NCBI GenBank assembly: GCA_947037905.1 | Contig: CAMQUX010000025.1 | Location: 1-11,162 of the forward strand | Source: an uncultured Desulfovibrionaceae bacterium | GTDB taxonomy: Bacteria; Desulfobacterota; Desulfovibrionia; Desulfovibrionales; Desulfovibrionaceae | Reading direction: 5' to 3' | Length of the DNA: 11,162 bases | Position numbers and translations under genes: made by a program | The notes under the pieces: generated by a model | The model's input: the letters and a program-made list of their open reading frames with translations, nothing else | What the model was told of the DNA's origin: nothing | The model's database searches: none | Part shown: piece by piece, positions 1 through 7,309 of the stretch | Layout: every line of letters starts with the position of its first letter | Numbering within the stretch: position 1 is the stretch's first letter

Positions 1-881
1 TGCTCACCCAAAAAGGGAAAAATACTCCACTACATCTTGTAGAAGAAGCAGATGAGAAAAAAAAACCAACAAGACAAATTGTTTCACAAAATACAGCCAT
101 TCGTACTCTCAATATGATGAGAGGAGTTGTTGAAGAAGATGGTACTGCAAAAAGAATACGCATACCTGGTGTGCCAATGATTGGGAAAACAGGAACATCT
201 CAAAAGGCAGATGCAAAAGGTGGATATGGACTTGGTCGAATCGCATCTTTTATTAGCATAACTCCAGCTGATGACCCTGAGCTTATTGTTCTTGTGGTTG
301 TTGATGAGCCTACAGTTAGCCCTTATGGCGGTGTTGTGGCTGCACCTGCTGCTCGTGAAATTGTATTAGAAACAATGGCTTACCAAGGAAATTTACCCGA
401 TACACGAATACTTAACGCTGACGTTAAAAAAGTGAATGAAAGTGAAAAAATACTCCTACAAGTAAAAGAAAATAAGAATAAAAGAAAATTAGAAGCAAGC
501 CTTAAGAAAAAAATCTTACCAGATTTCACTGGAATTTCCACAAGAACAGCTATAGAAGTTCTTATCCGTCATGGTATTTCTCCTGAAATAATTGGAAACG
601 GCTCGCATATATTAAAACAAGAACCAGAGAAAAACAGTCCGCTCACTGTAAAAAAACGACATATCCTTTATACTGAGATAATTCCTGAAAAAGAAATTAT
701 AGAAGAAAAAACTATAAAAGAAAACATAGTTGCACCTAACAACATTTCACCAAATGATAATGAAGGAAACATACTCAGTTTACCAAGTGAGGATGATTTA
801 ATTGAAATTATAGGATCAACAAAACCTATTAGTACTCCAAAAAAAGTAGAACCTGTAAATCCAAACACGAACAAAAAGTAA
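1..881 (+). CDS. ftsI: Septal peptidoglycan transpeptidase FtsI/PBP3, 3' part
   Basis: The reading frame is open from the left edge (first full codon at base 3) to TAA at 879-881, so this is the last 292 residues of a gene starting upstream; the ATG at 114 is internal. FtsI-type class B penicillin-binding proteins cross-link stem peptides at the division septum, anchored in the inner membrane and acting in the periplasm. The third transpeptidase motif, KTGT, is visible at residues 62-65 of the visible part (bases 186-197), followed by conserved strand sequence ending in PYGGVVAAP. The SxxK and SxN motifs lie outside the window. After the transpeptidase comes a linker, a PASTA-like repeat (about 513-680) and a tail of about 66 residues rich in Glu, Lys, Asn and Pro. 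The next gene, murE, starts 1 nt after the stop. FtsI rather than another class B PBP is inferred from position in the dcw cluster. Confidence 0.93.
   Translation, partial: LTQKGKNTPLHLVEEADEKKKPTRQIVSQNTAIRTLNMMRGVVEEDGTAKRIRIPGVPMIGKTGTSQKADAKGGYGLGRIASFISITPADDPELIVLVVVDEPTVSPYGGVVAAPAAREIVLETMAYQGNLPDTRILNADVKKVNESEKILLQVKENKNKRKLEASLKKKILPDFTGISTRTAIEVLIRHGISPEIIGNGSHILKQEPEKNSPLTVKKRHILYTEIIPEKEIIEEKTIKENIVAPNNISPNDNEGNILSLPSEDDLIEIIGSTKPISTPKKVEPVNPNTNKK
513..680 (+). other. PASTA-like domain at the C-terminus of FtsI
   Basis: Encoded residues begin ILPDFTGISTRTAIEVL and continue through RHGISPEIIGNG to QEPEKNSPL. This matches the PASTA layout: a P-D-F-x-G opening, a helix with A and L, a glycine-bearing strand, and a Q-x-P-x-x-x-x-P turn near the end. 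PASTA domains bind peptidoglycan or beta-lactam-like ligands in some PBPs and Ser/Thr kinases. They are common in Gram-positive bacteria and also occur on FtsI homologues of Desulfovibrio-type bacteria (recalled, not checked). Only one copy is seen. The identification is by pattern; ligand binding is not shown. Confidence 0.75.
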
Positions 882-882
882 T

Positions 883-2349
883 ATGAACATATCCTTTGAG
901 ACACTAAAAAAATTAGTCCAACAGGGACAAAATATTGAAACAAACTCTCAAAATATAAAAAATGGAGACATTTTTATTCTTTGCGCTTCTACTTTAGAAA
1001 AGAGTAAAAAATTTCTTGCGCAAGCTGCGGAAAAAAAAGCAAACTATGTACTCTGTGATGTTCTTTATAAAGAACTAGCAGATAATTATTCTATCCCCTT
1101 TGTGTTTAGTGATGATCTTGCAAGCGATTTAGGTATTCTTGCAAGTATTGCATATAAAACTGACAAAAATCCAATTAAAATTGCTGCAATAACTGGTACT
1201 AATGGAAAAACAACTGTTTGTGCACTTGTGGAGCATATTTTACTAAAAAAAGGGCTGCGCATAGGAGTACTTGGTACTGTAAGTTACCGGTTTGCAAATA
1301 CTATACTAGACGCAAACCTTACCACACCTGATTGCCTTAGTTTACATAGATTACTTGCAAAAATGTACGATGAAAATATTAGTCATTTACTCATGGAAGC
1401 AAGCTCGCACGCACTAGAACAAAACCGCCTAGCTGGCATAAATATATCAACAGCAGCCATTTCTAATGTTACTCAAGACCATCTTGATTATCATAAAAAT
1501 ATGGAGAATTATTTTGCTGCAAAAAAACTCCTCTTTACTAAACAAGAATATACAAACAAAACATCTGTTATTAATTTAGATGATAGCTATTGCGAAAGAC
1601 TCGTAACTGAACTCATAAACCCTATTGGCTACACTTTATCAAAAGAAAAAGCATTAGCCCATAAAGATATTTGTCGTATATTACTTGGCGAAGTACAAAA
1701 GCTCGATAAAACAGGCATACAAATTAACTGCACTTTCGAGCAGCAAACGTGGCAAATAAATTCTCCTTTAATCGGAGATTTTAACGCAAGTAATATTCTA
1801 GCAGCCCAAGCAATTGCGTTTAGTTTTGGGTGCAGTAAAGAAGATATGCTCACGCTGAACGATTTTTCTGGCGTTTGTGGACGTTTAGAAAAAGTACAGA
1901 ACAAAAAAAATCTTTCTATTTTTGTAGATTACGCACACACACCTGATGCTCTCATAAATGTGCAAAAAACACTTAAAGCACTAAATTTTAATCGTCTTAT
2001 CACGGTTTTTGGCTGTGGTGGAGATAGAGACAATTCTAAAAGAGCGCTCATGGCAAAAGCTGTGGAAGATTTTTCCGATATTGCTATTATTACATCAGAT
2101 AACCCTCGCACAGAAAATCCCGCTCAAATTATATCTATGATACAAGCAGGATTCTCAGGTAAATCAGACACTATTATATTTGAGGAAGAAAATCGCTACC
2201 TTGCCATTAAAAAAGCTATTGAGCTTATGAACGAAAATGATGTGCTACTTATTGCAGGCAAGGGGCATGAAGATTATCAGATAATTGGAACTACAAAACA
2301 TTCTTTTTCAGATCAAAAGGCAGTACTAGAAGCGATAGAGGAAATCTAA
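883..2349 (+). CDS. murE: UDP-MurNAc-L-Ala-D-Glu:meso-DAP ligase MurE
   Basis: Cytoplasmic ATP-dependent Mur ligase that adds meso-diaminopimelate to UDP-MurNAc-L-Ala-D-Glu. The 488 residues match the usual MurE length (about 480-500). Visible motifs are the P-loop TGTNGKTT at 104-111, LTTPD at 146-150, NVTQDHLDYH at 195-204, and YFAAK at 210-214, where Lys214 is the expected carbamylated lysine. DNPRTE at 406-411 is the meso-DAP selecting signature (Lys-type enzymes lack the DNPR arginine context), and GKGHE lies at 459-463. The start is ATG at 883, 1 nt after the ftsI stop. No clear Shine-Dalgarno precedes it, so translation probably depends on coupling to ftsI. The stop overlaps the murF start as TAATG. 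The gene looks complete and functional. Confidence 0.97.
   Translation: MNISFETLKKLVQQGQNIETNSQNIKNGDIFILCASTLEKSKKFLAQAAEKKANYVLCDVLYKELADNYSIPFVFSDDLASDLGILASIAYKTDKNPIKIAAITGTNGKTTVCALVEHILLKKGLRIGVLGTVSYRFANTILDANLTTPDCLSLHRLLAKMYDENISHLLMEASSHALEQNRLAGINISTAAISNVTQDHLDYHKNMENYFAAKKLLFTKQEYTNKTSVINLDDSYCERLVTELINPIGYTLSKEKALAHKDICRILLGEVQKLDKTGIQINCTFEQQTWQINSPLIGDFNASNILAAQAIAFSFGCSKEDMLTLNDFSGVCGRLEKVQNKKNLSIFVDYAHTPDALINVQKTLKALNFNRLITVFGCGGDRDNSKRALMAKAVEDFSDIAIITSDNPRTENPAQIISMIQAGFSGKSDTIIFEEENRYLAIKKAIELMNENDVLLIAGKGHEDYQIIGTTKHSFSDQKAVLEAIEEI
2337..2343 (+). promoter_or_regulatory. Ribosome binding site of murF inside murE
   Basis: AGAGGAA lies in the last codons of murE, 5 nt before the murF ATG at 2349. 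It supports that start, and the murE stop and murF start share one base (TAATG), a layout typical of termination-reinitiation coupling. Confidence 0.7.
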
Positions 2350-3752
2350 TGCAACTTTCACAGCACGACATAAGCATGCTCTTAGCGCATAAAACAGGCA
2401 AAAACATAGCTATTTCTGGCATTGCGACAGATAGTCGTTCTGTTGCGAAAGGGAATGCTTTTTTTTGTTTAAAGGGCGATAATTTTGATGGGCATGATTT
2501 TATAGAGCAGGTAATAGAGCAGGGTGCGAGCCTTGTTGTAGTTTCGCAAGAACTCGAAGAAGAACTTTCTGTGCCGAGTATTTTCGTGCCCGATACTTTA
2601 GTAGCACTTGGGCAAGTTGCAGAATTTTTACGCGATAAAACAAGCGCAACTGTTATAGCAATTACAGGAACTGCAGGTAAAACAACCATAAAAGAAATGC
2701 TTGCAAGTATTTTAGAGCAAGATTTTTCTGTTCTTAAAAATCACAAAAATTTCAACAATCAAATAGGCGTTCCGCAGACAATTTTTACAAGCACAGGCAG
2801 TGAAGATTTTTGGATATTAGAACTAGGTATTAGCAAACCAAACGATATGCACGAGCTTGCATGCGTTGTAAAGCCAGATATCGTTCTTATTCATAATATT
2901 GGCTCTGCACATTTGTTGCATTTAAAAGATATAGAAAATATAGCGCACGAAAAGACAACTCTGCTTTCGTACATTGCGCCAAATGGGAAAGCTTTTATAA
3001 ATGAAGACTATCCGCTGCTTAAAAAAAATGCGGAAGATAAATTTCCGTCAGTTTCTTTTTTCTCAAATAAAAATGCTAACAGTGCTTGTTTTCTTGACTA
3101 TTTGGGCGTAAATAATGCGGGAGAAGGAATTTATCTTTTAAAAAATATTTCCCAATATACATCTGAGCTTAGCCCAGAAAATGGGAAAAAAGATGAAATA
3201 GAAATCTGCTTACCACTTATAGGCGCGAGCAGTGCAGAAAATTATGCTGCTATTTTCGCTATTTGCAATTTCTTAAAAATTCCTTTAAAGCAAATAATCT
3301 CTGGTTTACAAAAGGTGCAAAATACACCGCAACGCTTTCAAATAACAAGGGAAAATTCTTGGACTATTATTGACGATACGTACAATGCAAACCCCCTTTC
3401 CATGAAAGCGTCTCTTTTAAATGTGAAAGAAATAAGTAAAAATGAACCGCTCATACTCCTTCTTGGTGCTATGAACGAGCTTGGAGTAAATTCCTCCGCT
3501 GAGCATAAAAATATGATAACTTTTGTTAATAATTTAAACGCTCATAAAATCTATTATTACGGCAAACATTGGGTAGAACATAAACATCTTTTTCAAGACA
3601 ATGCTCAAATTATGAAAGACGAAAAAGATTTCTCACGCTCTATTCCTCTATTAAAAAAACTTCCGAGCGCTACTCTTTTTGCAAAAGGCTCACGCTCCTA
3701 TAAAATGGAACGATTTCTCCAACTCTGGCACAATAATACTAGGAACGCGTAA
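2349..3752 (+). CDS. murF: UDP-MurNAc-tripeptide:D-Ala-D-Ala ligase MurF
   Basis: Cytoplasmic ligase that adds the D-Ala-D-Ala dipeptide, completing the UDP-MurNAc-pentapeptide. The 467 residues match the family (about 450-480). Visible features are an N-terminal substrate domain with TDSR at 27-30 and KGDNFDGHDF at 42-51, the P-loop TGTAGKTT at 106-113, and NFNNQIGVP at 134-142. ELG is at 158-160, Lys202 sits where the carbamylated lysine is expected, DDTYNANP is at 342-349, and KGSRSYKME is at 446-454. Two motifs differ from the commonest form: AHLLHL at 187-192 (usually AHLE followed by an aromatic residue) and LGAMNELG at 372-379 (an acidic residue usually follows the first Gly). Neither removes the P-loop or the lysine. 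The ATG at 2349 overlaps the murE stop and has a good ribosome binding site. mraY begins 2 nt after the stop. Confidence 0.96.
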   Translation: MQLSQHDISMLLAHKTGKNIAISGIATDSRSVAKGNAFFCLKGDNFDGHDFIEQVIEQGASLVVVSQELEEELSVPSIFVPDTLVALGQVAEFLRDKTSATVIAITGTAGKTTIKEMLASILEQDFSVLKNHKNFNNQIGVPQTIFTSTGSEDFWILELGISKPNDMHELACVVKPDIVLIHNIGSAHLLHLKDIENIAHEKTTLLSYIAPNGKAFINEDYPLLKKNAEDKFPSVSFFSNKNANSACFLDYLGVNNAGEGIYLLKNISQYTSELSPENGKKDEIEICLPLIGASSAENYAAIFAICNFLKIPLKQIISGLQKVQNTPQRFQITRENSWTIIDDTYNANPLSMKASLLNVKEISKNEPLILLLGAMNELGVNSSAEHKNMITFVNNLNAHKIYYYGKHWVEHKHLFQDNAQIMKDEKDFSRSIPLLKKLPSATLFAKGSRSYKMERFLQLWHNNTRNA

Positions 3753-3754
3753 CT

Positions 3755-4834
3755 ATGTTTTATCATTTTCTTCTCCAATTTGCAGATATATTTAGTCCAC
3801 TAAATGTCCTTCAATACATAACCTTTCGTAGTATCTACGCTTTTTTAACATCTCTTATTTTTACAATTATACTTGGCCCTTTTTTTATTTCTTGGTTAAA
3901 AAAACTCAAACTTGGACAATATATCAAAGACTGTGGTCCTGCACATCAACTAAAAGAAGGAACCCCTACAATGGGTGGGCTACTTATTGGTGCAGCAGTT
4001 ATAACTAGCGTGCTACTATGGGGACGGCTCGATAACTCCTATTTACTTCTTTGTCTTTTTGTTTATATAGGCTTTGGGTTTGTGGGATTTCTTGATGATT
4101 ATCTTAAAATAAAAAGAAGAAATAACGCTGGAATTAGTGGAAAAAGTAAATTATTCGGACAAGTTCTTGTGGCAAGTTGTGCTATGGGATTTCTTATTTT
4201 CTTTGACCCTAGTTACTCTACAACTTTAAGTATCCCTTTTTTCAAAAATATTACGCCTGATCTTGGTTGGTTGTATCTTTTCTTTGCAATTTTTGTAATT
4301 GTTGGAACTTCAAATGCTGTTAATTTAACTGATGGCTTAGACGGACTTGCAATTGGTCCATCTACCATATGTATATCTTGCTTAGCTCTTTTTATCTATT
4401 TTGCAGGGCATCAACAAATCGCGAGCTATCTTCAAATAACATATATTCCAAATTTAAGTGAAGTTACCGTATTTTGTGCGGCACTCATTGGCGCAGGACT
4501 TGGTTTTTTATGGTTCAACGCCTACCCTGCACAAATTTTCATGGGAGATGTTGGCAGTTTAAGCATTGGTGGCGTTATGGGATTTATTGCAGTTCTTGCT
4601 AAACAAGAACTCATCCTACCTATTGCCGGTGGTGTTTTTGTTTTTGAAACCATCTCAGTTATTTTACAGGTGAGCTATTTTAAAATGTCTGGCGGTAAAC
4701 GAATATTTCGCATGGCACCGCTGCATCACCATTTTGAGCTTAAAGGTGTGCCTGAATCTAAAATAATCATCCGTTTTTGGATATTTTCTATACTTTTAGC
4801 TCTTGTAGCGCTCAGTACTTTAAAATTACGATAA
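3755..4834 (+). CDS. mraY: Phospho-MurNAc-pentapeptide transferase MraY
   Basis: Integral inner-membrane enzyme that moves phospho-MurNAc-pentapeptide from UDP to undecaprenyl phosphate, forming lipid I. The 359 residues are the typical length, with about ten hydrophobic segments (near 27-48, 72-90, 95-114, 134-150, 170-187, 199-217, 237-256, 262-282, 288-306, 338-357). Signatures seen are GTPTMGG at 69-75, the Asp pair in GFLDDYLK at 111-118 (Asp114, Asp115), and NLTDGLDGLA at 190-199. FMGDVGSL at 262-269 contains Asp265, and APLHHHFE at 321-328 is the histidine motif characteristic of MraY as against WecA. These cover the Mg2+ and nucleotide-binding residues. The start is ATG at 3755, 2 nt after murF, with only a weak AGGA at 3741-3744 upstream. 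murD follows after 4 nt. Confidence 0.97.
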   Translation: MFYHFLLQFADIFSPLNVLQYITFRSIYAFLTSLIFTIILGPFFISWLKKLKLGQYIKDCGPAHQLKEGTPTMGGLLIGAAVITSVLLWGRLDNSYLLLCLFVYIGFGFVGFLDDYLKIKRRNNAGISGKSKLFGQVLVASCAMGFLIFFDPSYSTTLSIPFFKNITPDLGWLYLFFAIFVIVGTSNAVNLTDGLDGLAIGPSTICISCLALFIYFAGHQQIASYLQITYIPNLSEVTVFCAALIGAGLGFLWFNAYPAQIFMGDVGSLSIGGVMGFIAVLAKQELILPIAGGVFVFETISVILQVSYFKMSGGKRIFRMAPLHHHFELKGVPESKIIIRFWIFSILLALVALSTLKLR

Positions 4835-4838
4835 AATT

Positions 4839-6131
4839 ATGAACATAGAACGCATAAAAGTAGAGCAAAAAGCTCCTTTTTTAAATACGAGCATACTTAT
4901 AATAGGCACAGGTCGCTCAGGTATTTCTGTGTGTAAACTTGCTTGCTCTTTACATGCAAAAGTTACTATTTTAGATGAAAATGAAATAACTGCGGATAAA
5001 AGAAAAGAAATTGAAAGTTTTGGTGCAGATATCATCACCGAAAAATTATCTAAAGAAATACTTGAAAATACTAATTATATTATTTTAAGCCCTGGTATTC
5101 CTGTGCAGCGTTTAACAAATATTGCACCCTCTGTTAAGGATAAAATAGTTTCTGAAATAGAATTTGCATCACGCTTAACAAATATTCCCATCATCGCAAT
5201 AACAGGAACAGCAGGTAAAACAACCACCACAAGCCTTGTTGCTGCGGTTTTAGAAAATGCAGGGAAAAAAGTTTTTCTTGGTGGGAATATTGGTACCCCT
5301 TTTGCTGAATATTTTTTTCATGAACAAGAAGCAGATATCATACTTCTTGAACTCTCAAGTTTTCAGCTGCAAAGCACACAAACCCTGCGTGCTCATGTTG
5401 CGCTACTTCTTAATTTTGCTCCTAATCATCTAGATCATCACGAGTCTTTAGATGAATATTTACAGGCAAAACTTTCGCTCTTTAAAAATCAAACAGAAAC
5501 AGATATAACTATTGTTCCGCTTGAATTAAAAGATATGCTCTCAAAAGAAAATCTTGGGCAAGGAAAAAAAATTTGGTACGAAATAAACGAAAAAATCCCC
5601 ACTACATTTCTTTTTGGTGAGCATAATCAAAAAAATATCGCAGCAGCTTGGGAATGCGTTGTACCATTTAATGTGCCACGTGATATTTTTTTACAAACGG
5701 TAGCTTCTTTTAAAGCCATTAGCCATCGTATGGAAGAAGTTACAACAAAGAACAATATTGTGTTTGTTAACGATTCTAAATCTACTACAATAGACGCAAC
5801 ACTTGCAGCAATTAATAGCTTTAATGCACCAGTATACCTTCTTTTAGGTGGAAAATTTAAAGGCGGAGATGTTTCGCAAATAATTAAAGCTGGAAAAAAT
5901 AAAATTGAGCATATAGCTCTTTTTGGAGCAGGTAGAGAAATATTTGAACCAGTTCTTCAGAAAGATTTTCCCGTATCTTGGCATATAAATCTAAAAGAAG
6001 CAGTACATACGTTATACAAACAAGCAACACACGGAACAATTTTACTCTCACCCGCAACCGCTAGTTTCGATGCGTATAAAAATTATGAAGACAGAGGGAA
6101 AGATTTTCGAACTATTGTTGAAAATCTATAA
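4839..6131 (+). CDS. murD: UDP-MurNAc-L-Ala:D-Glu ligase MurD
   Basis: Cytoplasmic Mur ligase that adds D-glutamate to UDP-MurNAc-L-Ala. The 430 residues are near the usual 430-450. The N-terminal Rossmann-like uracil-binding part shows IIGTGRSG at 21-28, and SPGIP is at 84-88. The ATP-binding P-loop TGTAGKTT is at 122-129, GGNIGTP at 148-154 and ELSSFQL at 171-177. Lys211 in YLQAKLSLF is the expected carbamylated lysine, NDSKSTT is at 311-317, LLGGKFKGGD at 335-344, and SPATASFD at 404-411 is followed by EDRGKDF. The central histidine motif reads NHLDHH at 196-201, with Asn where many homologues have Asp. The start gives about 20 residues before the first glycine-rich loop, slightly long. 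No good ribosome binding site is visible, so coupling to mraY is likely. Confidence 0.96.
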   Translation: MNIERIKVEQKAPFLNTSILIIGTGRSGISVCKLACSLHAKVTILDENEITADKRKEIESFGADIITEKLSKEILENTNYIILSPGIPVQRLTNIAPSVKDKIVSEIEFASRLTNIPIIAITGTAGKTTTTSLVAAVLENAGKKVFLGGNIGTPFAEYFFHEQEADIILLELSSFQLQSTQTLRAHVALLLNFAPNHLDHHESLDEYLQAKLSLFKNQTETDITIVPLELKDMLSKENLGQGKKIWYEINEKIPTTFLFGEHNQKNIAAAWECVVPFNVPRDIFLQTVASFKAISHRMEEVTTKNNIVFVNDSKSTTIDATLAAINSFNAPVYLLLGGKFKGGDVSQIIKAGKNKIEHIALFGAGREIFEPVLQKDFPVSWHINLKEAVHTLYKQATHGTILLSPATASFDAYKNYEDRGKDFRTIVENL

Positions 6132-6135
6132 GGAA
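6130..6135 (+). promoter_or_regulatory. Ribosome binding site of ftsW
   Basis: AAGGAA overlaps the murD stop codon (TAA at 6129-6131) and ends 7 nt before the ftsW ATG at 6143. The 11-nt gap is the longest between any two genes here and is just enough to hold this site. Confidence 0.7.
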
Positions 6136-6142
6136 CTACACT

Positions 6143-7309
6143 ATGAACACAAAAAAAATAAGCAAAGAACAAGATAAAAAAGCTCGACAAGCCAAAAAGG
6201 CTCGAATAGATACTTTTCTTGCAGTATTAATCTTAGCTATTTCTAGCTTTGGTCTTATTATGGTGCTCTCTGCTAGTAGTTTTTTTGGCGAATACCGCTT
6301 TAATGATAAATATTATTTCTTTACAAAACAAAGTACCTTTTTCGCCATAAGTCTTGTGCTTTTCTTCATAACTATAAAACTTCCTAAAAATCTTTTCTAT
6401 AAACCAGTGTATCTGTGGCTAACGCTTACTCTGCTACTTTTTATTCTCACACTTTTTACACCTCTTGGCTTAACTGCAGGTGGTGCAACTCGCTGGCTTA
6501 ATTTAGGATTTTTTAGCTTTCAGCCACTTGAAATAGCTAAAATAACTCTTGTTTTTTACCTTGCATATTTTTTAAGTTCGCATCAAGAAAAAATTAAAAA
6601 ATTCTCAGTGGGAGTTATTCCACCATTTGTAGTAACCAGCCTACTTTCTTTGTTTCTACTCTTACAACCTGATTTTGGTGGAGCAGTGTTTCTTGGACTT
6701 ATTCTTTTTCTTATGTGCCTTGTGGGAGGCACACGTTTCATTTATTTAGTCATAGCAGGAGCATGCGCAAGTTTTGGTGGTTGGTATTTAATTGTAAGTA
6801 GCGCCTATCGTTACAAACGCTGGCTTGCTTTTCTTGATCCTTTTGCAAGCACTGATGGCTACCAGTTAAAACAATCATATCTTGCTTTTGGCTCTGGACA
6901 GTTCACAGGCGCAGGGCTCGGTGCGAGCAAACAAAAACTTCTCTTTTTACCAGAAGCTCATAACGATTTTATTATGGCAATAGTTGGCGAAGAGTTAGGT
7001 TTTTTATGGCTGACTCCAATTTTTCTTGTTCTTTTTATGATTATTTGGAGAGGCTTTCGAATAGCTGCACATCTTCAAGACTTACGAGACTGCCTCACAG
7101 CATTTGGTATGACGCTTATTTTAGGATTAGGCTCAACACTTAATCTTGCGGTAGCACTTGGAGCAATCCCCACAAAAGGTGTTCCTATGCCATTTATAAG
7201 CTATGGTGGCTCGAGCTTGCTCACTTCTTTTTTTGCAGCAGGCGTACTTTTAAATCTTTCCAGATACGCAGTATACCCAGAGGAACCTAAATGGCGAACC
7301 CCTGTATAG
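6143..7309 (+). CDS. ftsW: SEDS peptidoglycan glycosyltransferase FtsW
   Basis: Polytopic inner-membrane SEDS protein that polymerises lipid II into glycan strands at the septum, working with FtsI. The 388 residues match the family. A Lys/Arg-rich cytoplasmic N-terminus (1-22) precedes about ten hydrophobic segments beginning near residue 24. Signatures are GGATRWLNLG at 113-122, QPLEIAK at 127-133 and LLLQPDFGGA at 172-181. PEAHNDFIMAIVGEELG at 270-286 contains Asp275, the expected catalytic aspartate, and PTKGVPMPFISYGGSS at 343-358 follows. FtsW rather than RodA is supported by the murD-ftsW-murG neighbourhood and the PEAHxDFI context. A ribosome binding site precedes the ATG. The last 19 nt overlap the start of murG in another frame, so the FtsW C-terminus (KWRTPV) is fixed together with the MurG N-terminus. 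Confidence 0.96.
   Translation: MNTKKISKEQDKKARQAKKARIDTFLAVLILAISSFGLIMVLSASSFFGEYRFNDKYYFFTKQSTFFAISLVLFFITIKLPKNLFYKPVYLWLTLTLLLFILTLFTPLGLTAGGATRWLNLGFFSFQPLEIAKITLVFYLAYFLSSHQEKIKKFSVGVIPPFVVTSLLSLFLLLQPDFGGAVFLGLILFLMCLVGGTRFIYLVIAGACASFGGWYLIVSSAYRYKRWLAFLDPFASTDGYQLKQSYLAFGSGQFTGAGLGASKQKLLFLPEAHNDFIMAIVGEELGFLWLTPIFLVLFMIIWRGFRIAAHLQDLRDCLTAFGMTLILGLGSTLNLAVALGAIPTKGVPMPFISYGGSSLLTSFFAAGVLLNLSRYAVYPEEPKWRTPV
7279..7285 (+). promoter_or_regulatory. Ribosome binding site of murG inside ftsW
   Basis: AGAGGAA lies within the ftsW coding sequence and ends 5 nt before the ATG at 7291. It fixes the murG start upstream of the ftsW stop, making the 19-nt gene overlap credible rather than an artefact of choosing the longest frame. 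Confidence 0.75.

Noticed and set aside
114..881. A complete 255-residue gene starting at ATG 114
   Set aside because: The frame is open upstream to base 3 with FtsI-like sequence, and KTGT comes only 25 residues after this ATG; it is an internal methionine of ftsI.
668..943. Minus-strand 91-residue frame with hydrophobic character
   Set aside because: It is antisense to the Glu/Lys-rich ftsI tail and murE start; the hydrophobic residues (F, I, S) follow from reversing GAA/AAA/ATA codons. No ribosome binding site or family match.
2291..2689. Minus-strand 132-residue frame across the murE/murF junction
   Set aside because: Antisense to conserved ligase sequence including the MurF P-loop; low-complexity Ser/Leu composition typical of a shadow frame.
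6132..6142. Possible promoter or terminator in the longest gap, between murD and ftsW
   Set aside because: Eleven bases hold only a ribosome binding site; no hairpin or T-run, and no convincing -35/-10 pair stands out from the AT-rich background.
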